DNA of 64,000 nucleotides from CBDCNH01 sp965219015 (GTDB lineage Bacteria > Pseudomonadota > Alphaproteobacteria > Rhodobacterales > Rhodobacteraceae). The DNA lies in contig CBDCNH010000011.1 of the NCBI GenBank assembly GCA_965219015.1, forward strand, positions 1,054,001-1,118,000. Direction: 5' to 3'. This document shows positions 9,517 to 18,100 of this stretch, in pieces; within the stretch, counting starts at the first letter, position 1, and each line of letters starts with the position of its first letter. The position numbers were made by a program, and so were the translations under genes. The notes below the pieces were generated by a model. The model saw only the letters and a list, made by a program, of their open reading frames with translations. It searched no databases and was not told where the DNA came from.

Positions 9517-11706
9517 ATGAGCCCCGAAGCGAGTCCAGGCTTCGGGCTCGAACAAATTGGCCTCGCCGCGGCACGCCGACCTTGGGCGGCGCTCGCGGTG
9601 CTGGCGGTGATGCTCGGGCTCGCCGCGCTGGCCCTGCCCCGGCTCGCCTTTGACGACGACATAAACCGCGCGTTCCTCTCCAACGACGCCGCGAGCGGCG
9701 CAGAGCGCGCCTTCGAGGCCGGACGCGGTGCCGCGACGGCGGAGTTCCTCGTCCTCGCCGAGGCCGACGCGCCCTTCGACGCCGCGGCCTACGCGCGGCT
9801 GCGCGACTTCGCACTCGATCTCGCACTCGACGACGGCGTGGCGGGCGTCGCCTCGCCGTTCGCGCTGCGGCTCCCCGGCGGCGGGCCGGCCCTCGGAGAC
9901 GACCTCTCGCCGCAGGCCGTGGACCGCGGGCTCGCCGCCTTCGCAGCGCTCGGGACCGGCCTCCCCATCGGCGTGACGCCCGACCGCCGCGCGATGGTGA
10001 TCGGCGTCGCGGTCGATCCCGCGGTCGTCCCGCCCCGCACAGCGCTCGCGCGCCTGCGCGCCGAGGCGGCCGCCGTCGCGGCGCCCGGCCTGACGCTCGG
10101 CGTGACCGGCGAGGAGGCGATCGCGGCCGACATCGTGGCGGGGCTGAAGCGCGACCTTGTGCGCCTCAACGCGGTCGGCGCCGTCGTCATCGCGGCGCTC
10201 GCCTTCTGGGTGCTCGGCGGCTGGCGGCCGACGGTGATCGCGGTGGTGCCGGCGCTTCTCGGCGCCGTCGCGGCGCTCGGGCTCTTTGCGGGGCTCGGCT
10301 ACCCGGTGACGGTCATCAACAACGTCATCCCGATCCTGGTCCTCGTGCTCGGGGTCGCCGACAGCATCCACCTCACGGCCGCGTTCATGGCGGAGACGGG
10401 CCCGCCGGAGCGGCGGCTCGAGCGTGTGATGCGCGAGACCGGCCCCGCCTGCGCGCTGACGGCGATCACCACCGCGGTTGCCTTCGCGTCGCTGGGTGCC
10501 ACCGGCAACGCACAGCTGACCGAGTTCGCGGTGCTGGGGGCGGCGGGCATGGCGGTCTCGTTCATCGTCGTGACGCTGGCGTTCGCCATCCTGGCGCGGT
10601 GGCTCGGGCCGGGCGCGGGTGCCGTGCGGCCGATGCGGGTCGCGGTGCCTTCGGGCCTCGCGGGCTTCGTGATCCGGCGCACGCGCGCGCTCGTCCTGGG
10701 CGGCACGGCGCTCCTCGCGCTCTGCGCGGTGCTCGCGACGGGGCTCCGCCCCTGGTTTCCGCTCGAGGACAACCTTCCCGCCGGAAGCGTCACCCGCGCC
10801 GTCGACGACCGTCTCGCGGCGGACTTCGGCGGCGCGTTCCGGCTCTGGGTCGAGGTCGACACGGGCGGGCCGAACGCGCTCGCCATTCCCGCGGGCTGGG
10901 CGCGGTTCCGCGGCGTGGTCGAGGCGGTCGAGGCGGCGGCGCCCGGCTACCCCGTCACCTCGCTCGCTGCCCTCGCCCGCTGGCAGGGCACGCCGGGCGC
11001 GGCCCCTCCCGAAAGCCTCCTCGCCGACCTGCCCGCGGCCCTCGCCGCCGATCTCGCGAGCCCCGACGGCACCCGCACGCGCATCCTCGTCGCGATGCCC
11101 GAGCCGATGCGGGATGCCGCTACCCTCGCCGCCTACGACCGGATCGAGGCGGCAGCGCTCGGCGCGGGCGCGCTGCGCGTCGCGGGACTGCCGGCCGTCA
11201 TGCGCCACGGCGCGGTGCGGCTGATCCGCCAGCTCGGCCTCGGCCTCGTCAGCGCGTGCCTCCTCGGCGTCGGCGTCATCGCGCTGGCGTTCCGGCGTGC
11301 CGCGCTCCTGTGGGTGCTGCCGCTCCCGAACGTGCTCCCGGTCGCGCTGACGGGCGCGGGGCTGGTGCTCGTCGACAGCGGCCACGTGAGCCCGGTCGCG
11401 GTGCTGTCGCTGACCATCGCGTTCGGCATCGCGGTGGACGACTCGGTGCATTACATCAACCGCTTCCAGCGCGCCCGGCGAGACGGCCTCGCTCCCGACG
11501 CGAGCCACCGCGCGGCGCTCGGCGACGTGGGGCGGGTGATGGCGGTGACGACGCTCCTGATCTCGGCCGGGCTCGCGGTCGCTCTCACGAGCGCGTTCTT
11601 CCCGGTGCGGCTCTTCGGCGGGCTGATGATCGTCACGTTCGCGGCGGCACTCGTGGCGGACCTCACGCTGCTGCCCGCCCTCATGCGCCTCGGAGGCTAC
11701 CGATGA
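9517..11706 (+). CDS. MMPL/RND-superfamily exporter
   Basis: A 729-residue inner-membrane protein with two halves, each of one transmembrane helix, a large periplasmic domain and five clustered helices. The conserved TM4-type motifs are VLVLGVADSIHLTAAF in the first half and TIAFGIAVDDSVHYINRF in the second, with Asp residues likely to carry protons. RND proteins of this short hydrophobe/amphiphile type move lipids, hopanoids or hydrophobic products. Sitting straight after a polyketide synthase and methyltransferase, it probably exports the resulting lipid (inference). Start ATG 9517 follows the previous stop with no gap; the 3' end overlaps the next gene (ATGA). Confidence 0.88.
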   Translation: MSPEASPGFGLEQIGLAAARRPWAALAVLAVMLGLAALALPRLAFDDDINRAFLSNDAASGAERAFEAGRGAATAEFLVLAEADAPFDAAAYARLRDFALDLALDDGVAGVASPFALRLPGGGPALGDDLSPQAVDRGLAAFAALGTGLPIGVTPDRRAMVIGVAVDPAVVPPRTALARLRAEAAAVAAPGLTLGVTGEEAIAADIVAGLKRDLVRLNAVGAVVIAALAFWVLGGWRPTVIAVVPALLGAVAALGLFAGLGYPVTVINNVIPILVLVLGVADSIHLTAAFMAETGPPERRLERVMRETGPACALTAITTAVAFASLGATGNAQLTEFAVLGAAGMAVSFIVVTLAFAILARWLGPGAGAVRPMRVAVPSGLAGFVIRRTRALVLGGTALLALCAVLATGLRPWFPLEDNLPAGSVTRAVDDRLAADFGGAFRLWVEVDTGGPNALAIPAGWARFRGVVEAVEAAAPGYPVTSLAALARWQGTPGAAPPESLLADLPAALAADLASPDGTRTRILVAMPEPMRDAATLAAYDRIEAAALGAGALRVAGLPAVMRHGAVRLIRQLGLGLVSACLLGVGVIALAFRRAALLWVLPLPNVLPVALTGAGLVLVDSGHVSPVAVLSLTIAFGIAVDDSVHYINRFQRARRDGLAPDASHRAALGDVGRVMAVTTLLISAGLAVALTSAFFPVRLFGGLMIVTFAAALVADLTLLPALMRLGGYR

Positions 11707-12152
11707 AGGCCCTGCTCGCCGCGTTCCTCCTGACCGCGCTGCCCGCCCATGCCGACGAGGTGCTGGCCCGGATGGCCGGCACCTGGCGCGGCGCCGGTTC
11801 CGCGCGGGCCAGCGCCGATGCGGCGCCCGAAGCGGCACGCTGTCGCCTCGACGCGCGCTGGCGCGCGGGCGAGGGCCGGCTCCTGATCGAGGGGCGCTGC
11901 GCCGTCGCGGGCGGGGGCTTCCAGCTCACAGGCGCGCTCATCGCCGACGGGGCGGACGGGTTGCGAGGGCGTTGGGCCAACCCCGAAGGACCGGGCAGCG
12001 CGCTCATCGTCGGCACGCGCGGCGCCACATCCGCCCGCTTCGAGGTCAACGACCGCCGCGTGACCTGGACGCTTGGCGACGACGGGTTGCGGCTCGACGC
12101 CGAGGACGCAACGACCGGCGCGGTTCTTGCCGGCATCACCTTCACGCGCTGA
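11703..12152 (+). CDS. Hypothetical secreted lipocalin-like protein
   Basis: A 149-residue protein with a signal peptide (MKALLAAFLLTALPAHADE). The mature part (MAGTWRGAGSARA, RGRWANPEG, FEVNDRRVTWTLG, TTGAVLAGITFTR) looks like an all-beta barrel of the lipocalin/DUF1579-like kind. It overlaps the exporter stop by ATGA and so is co-translated with it. A periplasmic acceptor or chaperone for the exported product is possible, but this is inference from position only. Confidence 0.7.
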   Translation: MKALLAAFLLTALPAHADEVLARMAGTWRGAGSARASADAAPEAARCRLDARWRAGEGRLLIEGRCAVAGGGFQLTGALIADGADGLRGRWANPEGPGSALIVGTRGATSARFEVNDRRVTWTLGDDGLRLDAEDATTGAVLAGITFTR

Positions 12153-12187
12153 CATCCGATCCTATATCGCTGGAAAGGAGGCGCGCC

Positions 12188-13192
12188 ATGATCCCCCATT
12201 CCGTTCTCGACCTTGCTTCCGTCGGCGAGGGCCTCACGCCGGCCGACGCGCTCGCGGCCTCCGCCGAGCTCGCCCGCCATGCCGAGGCGCTGGGCTACGC
12301 CCGCTACTGGCTCGCCGAGCATCACAACATGGCCGGGATCGCCTCGGCCGCGACCGCCGTGGTGATCGGCCATGTCGCGGCAGCCACGCGCACGATCCGC
12401 GTCGGCGCCGGCGGGGTGATGCTCCCGAACCACGCGCCCCTCGTGATCGCCGAGCAGTTCGGCACGCTCGCCACGCTTTTTCCGGGCCGCATCGACCTCG
12501 GCCTCGGCCGCGCTCCGGGCGGTGACATGGCGACGGCGCGGGCGCTCCGGCGCGGCCTCGACGGCGGCGACGGCTTCCCGCGCGACGTGCTGGAGCTGAT
12601 GGCCTACCTCGCGGAGCCCGACCCCGCGATGCCGGTGCAGGCGCATCCCGGCGCCGGGACCGAGGTGCCGGTCTGGATTCTCGGCTCGAGCCTCTATGGC
12701 GCTGAGTTGGCGGCGTATCTCGGGCTCCCCTACGCCTTCGCGTCGCATTTCGCGCCGGCGGCGCTCGAGGACGCGCTCGCGACCTACCGCGCCACCTACC
12801 GGCCCTCCGAGCGCTGGCCCGCGCCGCATTTCATGCTCGCGGTCAACGTGTTCGCGGGCGCCGACGACCGCGAGGGCGCGTATCTCCGCACCTCGATGCA
12901 GCAGGCCTTCGCCAACCTCCGCTCGGGCCGTCCCGGCAAGCTGCCGCGCCCGGTCGAGGACATCAGGGCCGTCATCGGGCCGCAGATGCTCGACGCGGTC
13001 GACGCGGCGTTCTCCTGCTCGGCGACCGGCGGGCCGGAAACGGTGCGGCGCGAGCTGCTGGCGCTGGTGGCGCGGCATCGACCGGACGAGGTGATCCTGA
13101 CCGCACCGATGCACGACCTCGGCAAGCGCAAGGTCGCCCTCGCCATCGCCGCCGAAGCGCTCGCCGCGGCGCCCGTGGAAGCGGCGGCGTAA
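12188..13192 (+). CDS. LLM-class flavin-dependent oxidoreductase (luciferase-like)
   Basis: A 334-residue (beta/alpha)8 flavin enzyme of the bacterial luciferase-like monooxygenase family. Family blocks are RYWLAEHHNMAGIASAA near residue 40, IRVGAGGVMLPNHAPL, and FPGRIDLGLGRAPGGD, as in the MsnO8/YhbW branch. It reduces or oxygenates a substrate with FMNH2; the substrate is not identifiable. The start has an excellent AAAGGAGG site at 12174-12181. It lies 35 bases after the polyketide operon in the same direction and could be its last gene, but the strong own ribosome site and gap leave this open. Confidence 0.88.
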   Translation: MIPHSVLDLASVGEGLTPADALAASAELARHAEALGYARYWLAEHHNMAGIASAATAVVIGHVAAATRTIRVGAGGVMLPNHAPLVIAEQFGTLATLFPGRIDLGLGRAPGGDMATARALRRGLDGGDGFPRDVLELMAYLAEPDPAMPVQAHPGAGTEVPVWILGSSLYGAELAAYLGLPYAFASHFAPAALEDALATYRATYRPSERWPAPHFMLAVNVFAGADDREGAYLRTSMQQAFANLRSGRPGKLPRPVEDIRAVIGPQMLDAVDAAFSCSATGGPETVRRELLALVARHRPDEVILTAPMHDLGKRKVALAIAAEALAAAPVEAAA

Positions 13193-13254
13193 GAGGGGTT
13201 ACGGCGCGTGGCCCGCCCCGTTACGGTGCGGGCGATGCGAACGATGTCCCCGAC

Positions 13255-14019
13255 ATGAGCGGCCTCTTCGACCTCGCCGGGCGCACGGCGCTCGTGACCG
13301 GCTCGTCCCGCGGGCTCGGGCTCGCCTTCGCGCGCGGCCTTGCCGAAGCGGGGGCGCGCGTGGTGCTGAACGGCATGGACGCGGACCGGCTCGAAGGCGC
13401 ACGCGCAGCACTCGCGGCAGAAGGCCACGCGGTCGAGGCGGCGGCGTTCGACGTGACCGACGAGGCCGCCGTCGTCGCGGCCTTCGCGCGCTTCGACGCC
13501 GACGGCACGGCGATCGACATCCTCGTCAACAACGCGGGCATCCAGGTCCGTCGCCCGATGCTCGATCTCGCGACCGAGGACTGGCGGCGCGTCCTCGACA
13601 CCAACCTCACCGCGGCCTTCGTCGCGGGGCGCGAGGCGGCGCGGCGGATGGTGCCGCGCGGGCATGGCAAGATCGTCAACGTGGGCTCGCTGACGAGCGA
13701 GCTCGCCCGCGCCACCATCGCGCCCTACACGGTCGCCAAGGGCGGCATCAAGATGCTGACGAAGGCTATGGCCGCCGAATGGGGGCCGCACAACATCCAG
13801 GCCAACGCCATCGGGCCGGGCTACATGATCACCGACATGAACGAGGCCCTGATGGCCGATCCTGCGTTCGACGCCTGGGTCAAGGCGCGTACCCCGGCGC
13901 GGCGCTGGGGCCGGCCGGAGGAGCTCGCGGGCACGGTGGTCTATCTCGCCTCGCGGGCCTCGGATTACGTCAGCGGACAGATCATCTACGCCGACGGCGG
14001 CATGATCTCGGTGCTCTGA
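13255..14019 (+). CDS. SDR dehydrogenase, gluconate 5-dehydrogenase-like
   Basis: A 254-residue classical short-chain dehydrogenase. The nucleotide motif is TGSSRGLG at residues 15-22, followed by NNAG. The catalytic set is Ser145, Tyr158 and Lys162 (SLTSELARATIAPYTVAKGG). The end YVSGQIIYADGG is typical. An IdnO/Gno-type role, interconverting D-gluconate and 5-keto-D-gluconate with NADP(H), is the best match. It is supported by the next gene, an L-idonate 5-dehydrogenase-like enzyme joined by TGATG overlap. Other 3-oxo or sugar-acid substrates cannot be excluded. First gene of a set continuing into a TRAP transporter. Confidence 0.85.
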   Translation: MSGLFDLAGRTALVTGSSRGLGLAFARGLAEAGARVVLNGMDADRLEGARAALAAEGHAVEAAAFDVTDEAAVVAAFARFDADGTAIDILVNNAGIQVRRPMLDLATEDWRRVLDTNLTAAFVAGREAARRMVPRGHGKIVNVGSLTSELARATIAPYTVAKGGIKMLTKAMAAEWGPHNIQANAIGPGYMITDMNEALMADPAFDAWVKARTPARRWGRPEELAGTVVYLASRASDYVSGQIIYADGGMISVL

Positions 14020-15092
14020 TGCCCGCCGTCACGATCCACGCGGCGCACGACCTCCGCCTTGACACAGCGCCCCTCGCGGCGGCGCCGGGGCCCGGCGAGG
14101 CGACGGTGCACGTCGCCCGCGGCGGCATCTGCGGGTCGGACCTGCACTACTACCACGACGGCGGCTTCGGCACGGTACGGGTCGCCGAGCCGATGATCCT
14201 CGGGCACGAGGCCTCGGGCACGGTCGCGGCGGTCGGGCCGGGCGTTCCGGCGTTCGACGTCGGCGACCGCGTGGCGATCAACCCGTCGATGCCCTGCGGG
14301 GTCTGCGACTATTGCCGGGCCGGGATGCGGAACCACTGCTCGGACATGCGCTTCGCGGGTTCGGCGATGCGGACGCCGCACCAACAAGGCTTATTTCGGG
14401 ATGCGCTGACGCTCCCGGCGGGGCAGCTGGTGCGGCTCGCGCCCACGACCGATCTCGGCGCCGCCGCCTGCGCCGAGCCCTTCGCGGTGTGCCTCCACGC
14501 GGCCGGTCAGGCGGGGCCGCTCGAAGGCCGGCGCGTGCTCGTGTCGGGCGCGGGGCCGATCGGCTGCCTGATGGTGCTCGCCGCTCGGCACCTTGGCGCG
14601 GGCGAGGTCGTCGCGACCGACCTCGGGCCGGCGCCTCTCGCCGTCGCCGCGCAGTTAGGGGCCACCGCGACGCACGACCTCAAGGCGACGCCCGATGCGC
14701 TCGCGCCTCTCGCCACGGGCAAGGGCACGCTCGACGTCGCGTTCGAGTGCTCGGGATCGGCGGCGGGGCTCGCCGCGTGCCTCCGCGTGCTGCGACCGGG
14801 CGGCATCCTCGTCGCCGTCGGGCTCGGCGGCGACGTCACGGTCCCGCTCGGGCTCGCCGTCACCAAGGAAATCACGCTTCGCGGCAGCTTCCGCTTCGAC
14901 ACCGAGTTCGCCGAGGCCGCGCGTCTGATCGACACCGGTGCGGTTGACGTCGGCCCGCTCATCACGGACGTTCTACCGGCAACAGACGCGCGCGCGGCGT
15001 TCGACCGCGCGTCCGATCGGAGCCGCGCCATGAAGGTGCAGCTCGCCTTCGACCCGGACCGGGAGCCAACCCGGCCGGGAACACGCAACTAG
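14019..15092 (+). CDS. Zinc-dependent L-idonate 5-dehydrogenase-like enzyme
   Basis: A 357-residue medium-chain alcohol dehydrogenase. Catalytic zinc ligands are Cys38 (GGICGSDLHYYHDGG) and His63-Glu64 (ILGHEASG). The structural zinc cysteines are Cys93, 96, 99 and 107 (CGVCDYCRAGMRNHC). The Rossmann motif GAGPIG is present. The HYYHDGGFG block is characteristic of L-idonate dehydrogenases, which oxidise L-idonate to 5-ketogluconate for the adjacent SDR to reduce. The start overlaps the SDR stop (TGATG). A TRAP binding-protein gene begins 11 bases later, suggesting that uptake of an aldonate feeds this pair. Confidence 0.88.
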   Translation: MPAVTIHAAHDLRLDTAPLAAAPGPGEATVHVARGGICGSDLHYYHDGGFGTVRVAEPMILGHEASGTVAAVGPGVPAFDVGDRVAINPSMPCGVCDYCRAGMRNHCSDMRFAGSAMRTPHQQGLFRDALTLPAGQLVRLAPTTDLGAAACAEPFAVCLHAAGQAGPLEGRRVLVSGAGPIGCLMVLAARHLGAGEVVATDLGPAPLAVAAQLGATATHDLKATPDALAPLATGKGTLDVAFECSGSAAGLAACLRVLRPGGILVAVGLGGDVTVPLGLAVTKEITLRGSFRFDTEFAEAARLIDTGAVDVGPLITDVLPATDARAAFDRASDRSRAMKVQLAFDPDREPTRPGTRN

Positions 15093-15103
15093 GGAGGATC
15101 CCC

Positions 15104-16117
15104 ATGCGATACGCCATTGCAGGCGCCCTCGCGGCGCTCGGCCTGTCCGTCGCGCCCGCACTCGCGCAGGACTACACGTTCACCTGGCAGTCCTCGGACC
15201 CGGCCGGCAACCCGAACTACGTCTTCGCGCAGGGCTGGGCCGAGTCCGTGGGCAAGATGTCGGACGGCCGCATCCAGATCAACCTGATGCCCGTCGGCTC
15301 GATCGTGGACTACAAGGAGACGCAGGACGCCATCGCCGCGGGCATCCTCGACGGCCACATCACCGACACGTCGTACTTCGCCGGCAAGGATCCCGCCTTC
15401 GGGCTCATCGCCAACCCGGTCGGCGCCTGGTCCGATCCCGACCAGATGATGGACTTCATGCGGAACGGCGGCGGCGCCGAAGTGATGGAGAGCCTCGTCG
15501 AGCCCTATGGGCTGCACTTCATCGGCCCGTCCACGCCGGGGCTCGAGGCCTTCGTCTCGAAGGTGCCGCTCGACGGCGTGGGCGACCTCGAGGGCGTCAA
15601 GATCCGCACGCCCGAGGGGCTCGTCTCCAACGTCTTCGCGGCAGCAGGCGCGGCGCCGGTGAACCTGCCCTCGTCGGAGGTCTACACCTCGCTCGACAAG
15701 GGCGTGATCGACGCCGCGGACTACAGCGTGTTCTCGGTCAACGCGGAACAGGGCCTCAACGACATCGCGCCGAACCCGGTCTATCCGGGCTTCCACTCGC
15801 TGCCGCTCGTCGAGGTGTCGATGAACAAGGCGAAGTGGGACGAACTCCCTGACGACCTGAAGAAGGTGATGGAGGACAGCGTCACCGCCTTTGCCGACAA
15901 CCAGATCGCGACGCTGCGGGAGCGCGATACCGCGGCCGCCGAGAAGGCTGCGGCGGGCGGCAAGATCACCGTCCACGACTGGCCGGCCGAGGAGCGCGCG
16001 AAGTTCCGCACCATCGCGCGCGGCGAGTGGGAGAAGGTCGCGGCGAAGTCGGCCAACGCCCAGAAGGTGTTCGAGACGCTGAACGCCTACCTGACCGAGA
16101 AGAACCTCCTCCAGTGA
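15104..16117 (+). CDS. TRAP transporter periplasmic binding protein (DctP family)
   Basis: A 337-residue exported solute receptor. The signal peptide is MRYAIAGALAALGLSVAPALA-Q. The DctP fold is shown by the region around DLEGVKIRTPEG, in which the conserved Arg binds the substrate carboxylate, and by GVIDAADYSVFSVNAEQGL. The ligand is probably an organic or sugar acid. Given the upstream idonate/gluconate enzymes, an aldonate is the best guess. GGGAGG ribosome site just before the ATG. Followed by a 68-base intercistronic region with two strong hairpins before dctQ, an arrangement that usually keeps the binding protein more abundant than the membrane parts. Confidence 0.92.
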   Translation: MRYAIAGALAALGLSVAPALAQDYTFTWQSSDPAGNPNYVFAQGWAESVGKMSDGRIQINLMPVGSIVDYKETQDAIAAGILDGHITDTSYFAGKDPAFGLIANPVGAWSDPDQMMDFMRNGGGAEVMESLVEPYGLHFIGPSTPGLEAFVSKVPLDGVGDLEGVKIRTPEGLVSNVFAAAGAAPVNLPSSEVYTSLDKGVIDAADYSVFSVNAEQGLNDIAPNPVYPGFHSLPLVEVSMNKAKWDELPDDLKKVMEDSVTAFADNQIATLRERDTAAAEKAAAGGKITVHDWPAEERAKFRTIARGEWEKVAAKSANAQKVFETLNAYLTEKNLLQ

Positions 16118-16136
16118 CCTAGCAAGGCCATCGCGG

Positions 16137-16173
16137 CGGGCCGGTGCGCCGGCCCGTCCGGGGAGCCGGACGG
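16137..16173 (+). promoter_or_regulatory. Overlapping GC hairpins in the dctP-dctQ gap
   Basis: Stem 1 is CGGGCCGG/CCGGCCCG with a 4-base loop (16137-16156). Stem 2 is GTCCGG/CCGGAC with a 4-base loop, extendable at its base to 16154-16173. The two share two to three bases, so they compete at the junction. There is no T-run, so full termination is unlikely. RNA stabilisation or partial attenuation between the binding protein and membrane subunits is the likely role (inference). Confidence 0.6.
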
Positions 16174-16185
16174 CGCGGGGGGACC

Positions 16186-16776
16186 ATGCCCGAGACCATC
16201 GAGACCGACCTCGACGCCACCAGCGAGGCGCTGCCCCGCGAGGGCCGCGCCCCGATCCCGCCCGAGGCCGGGCGGCTCGGCCGCGCGATCGACCGCGGCG
16301 CCTACGTGTTCGCCGCGGGCATCGTCGCGGCCGCGGCGATCCTGCTCCTCGAGGTCTTCCTCCGCTACGTCTTCAACCGCCCGACGATCTGGGCGCACGA
16401 GACGACGACCTTCCTCTGCGCCATCGCCTTCCTCTACGGCGGGCTCTACTGCGCCGCCCGCGACAGCCACATCCGCATCGTCCTCCTCTACGACCGCCTC
16501 GGCCCGCGCGCCCGGCGTTTCATGGACGTGACGATCTCGGTCATCTCCTGCATCGCGGCGGTGTTCTTCGCCTACGCCACCATCGTCATGGTGGAGAAGG
16601 CCGTGATGACGCCCGCCGGCGCGTTCTACCTCGAGGGCTCCGGCAGCGCCTGGAACCCGCCGACGCCCGCGCTCGTCAAGATCTTCCTCCTCGTGATCCT
16701 CGTCGTCCTCGCGGTGCAGTTCCTCGTCCTCGCCGTCAACCATGCGCGCCGCCCGCTCCGGGACCGTGCCGAATGA
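16186..16776 (+). CDS. TRAP transporter small permease (DctQ family)
   Basis: A 196-residue membrane protein with four predicted transmembrane helices after a roughly 35-residue polar N-terminus. Family blocks are LRYVFNRPTIWAHETTTFLCAIAFLYGG and ARDSHIRIVLLYDRLGPRARR. It partners with the large DctM permease to make the Na+-coupled transporter. Start ATG 16186, with GGGGGGA just upstream, is preferred to an in-frame GTG at 16144, which would lie inside the hairpins. It overlaps dctM by ATGA. Confidence 0.9.
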   Translation: MPETIETDLDATSEALPREGRAPIPPEAGRLGRAIDRGAYVFAAGIVAAAAILLLEVFLRYVFNRPTIWAHETTTFLCAIAFLYGGLYCAARDSHIRIVLLYDRLGPRARRFMDVTISVISCIAAVFFAYATIVMVEKAVMTPAGAFYLEGSGSAWNPPTPALVKIFLLVILVVLAVQFLVLAVNHARRPLRDRAE

Positions 16777-18089
16777 ACGGGCTGCTCGACCTGCAGGCGC
16801 TCGGGATCGGCGGCGGCACGGTCGTGATGTTCGGCATGATGGTGCTCCTCCTGCTGACGGGGATGCCGCTCGCGTTCGTGACGCTGCTCGTCGCGCTGAT
16901 CTTCGCGGCGGGCTGGTTCGGGCCGATGGCGATCCCGCTCATCACCAGCCGCATCTACACCTTCGTCGACAGCTTCGTCTTCGTCTCGGTGCCGATGTTC
17001 GTGCTGATGGCCGCGATCCTCGACCGCTCGGGCATCGCGCGCGACCTCTTCGACGCGATGCGCCTCGTCGGCGGCAGGCTCCGCGGCGGCGTCGCGGTGC
17101 AGACGATCTTCGTCTCGGTCATCCTGGCCGCGATGTCGGGCATCATCGGCGGCGAGATCGTGCTCCTCGGCCTGATCGCCCTGCCGCAGATGCTGCGGCA
17201 GGGCTACGACCGCCGCCTCGCCATCGGCGTCGTCTGCGCGGGGGGCTCGCTCGGCACGATGGTGCCGCCGTCGATCGTGCTCATCATCTACGGGCTCACT
17301 GCCAGCGTCTCGATTGGCGAGCTGTTCTCGGCCGCGTTCATCCCCGGCTTCATGCTGGCGATGTTCTACGTGGCCTACGTGCTCGTCGTGGCGCAGGTGA
17401 ATCCGCGCGCCGCCCCCGCGCCCGACCGCACGCCGATCCCCACGGCGGAGAAGCTCTCGCTCCTCAAGGGGCTGATCCTGCCGCTCCTCGTCGTCGTGTT
17501 CGTGCTGGGCTCGATCTACGCCGGCATCGCCTCCGTCACCGAGGCGTCCGCCGTCGGCGTCGGCGGCGTGGTGCTCTCCACGATCGTGCGGGGCGAGTTC
17601 ACCTACCGGCTCCTCCGCGACAGCGCGATCCAGACGCTCGCGACCGTGGGCATGATCGTCTGGATCGGCATCGGCGCCACGGCGCTCGTCGGCGTCTACA
17701 ACCTGATGGGCGGCATCCGCTTCATCTCCGAGCTGATGACCGGCATCTCCGACAACCCGACCGTGATCGTGCTCGTGATGATGGCGATCCTGTTCGTGCT
17801 CGGCGCGTTCCTCGACTGGGTGGGGATCGCGCTCCTGACGATGCCGATCTTCGTGCCGATCGTGAAGACGCTGGGGCTCGACCCGGTGTGGTTCGGCGTC
17901 CTCTTCTGCATGAACATGCAGGTGTCGTTCCTGTCGCCGCCCTTCGGCCCGGCCGCGTTCTACCTCAAGAGCGTCGCCCCGCCGGAGATCTCGCTCGGCG
18001 ACATCTTCCGCTCGCTGGTCCCGTTCATCGGCCTGCAGATCGTCGCGGTGGCGCTCCTGCTGTTCTTTCCAGGCATCACCGGACGCTGA
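16773..18089 (+). CDS. TRAP transporter large permease (DctM family)
   Basis: A 438-residue integral membrane protein of about 12 hydrophobic segments and the catalytic core of the TRAP importer. Characteristic blocks include GGEIVLLGLIALPQML, CAGGSLGTMVPPSIVLIIYG and MQVSFLSPPFGPAAFYLKS. The latter two are the conserved pair lining the substrate and sodium sites. The start overlaps the dctQ stop. It ends 6 bases from the convergent stop of the cation-efflux gene, with a weak shared inverted repeat. Confidence 0.93.
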   Translation: MNGLLDLQALGIGGGTVVMFGMMVLLLLTGMPLAFVTLLVALIFAAGWFGPMAIPLITSRIYTFVDSFVFVSVPMFVLMAAILDRSGIARDLFDAMRLVGGRLRGGVAVQTIFVSVILAAMSGIIGGEIVLLGLIALPQMLRQGYDRRLAIGVVCAGGSLGTMVPPSIVLIIYGLTASVSIGELFSAAFIPGFMLAMFYVAYVLVVAQVNPRAAPAPDRTPIPTAEKLSLLKGLILPLLVVVFVLGSIYAGIASVTEASAVGVGGVVLSTIVRGEFTYRLLRDSAIQTLATVGMIVWIGIGATALVGVYNLMGGIRFISELMTGISDNPTVIVLVMMAILFVLGAFLDWVGIALLTMPIFVPIVKTLGLDPVWFGVLFCMNMQVSFLSPPFGPAAFYLKSVAPPEISLGDIFRSLVPFIGLQIVAVALLLFFPGITGR

Positions 18090-18100
18090 GGGGCGTCAGG
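18079..18100. terminator. Possible bidirectional hairpin between convergent genes
   Basis: Imperfect inverted repeat CCGGACGC/GCGTCAGG (one mismatch) around a 6-base loop, spanning both stop codons of dctM and the cation-efflux gene. There is no T-run on either side, so this is only a weak terminator candidate. Confidence 0.3.

Noticed and set aside
8182..11838. A 1218-codon open frame on the minus strand
   Set aside because: It is the antisense shadow of the polyketide synthase, methyltransferase and exporter genes; its composition is Arg/Ala/His-rich low complexity, and the forward genes have full motif sets.
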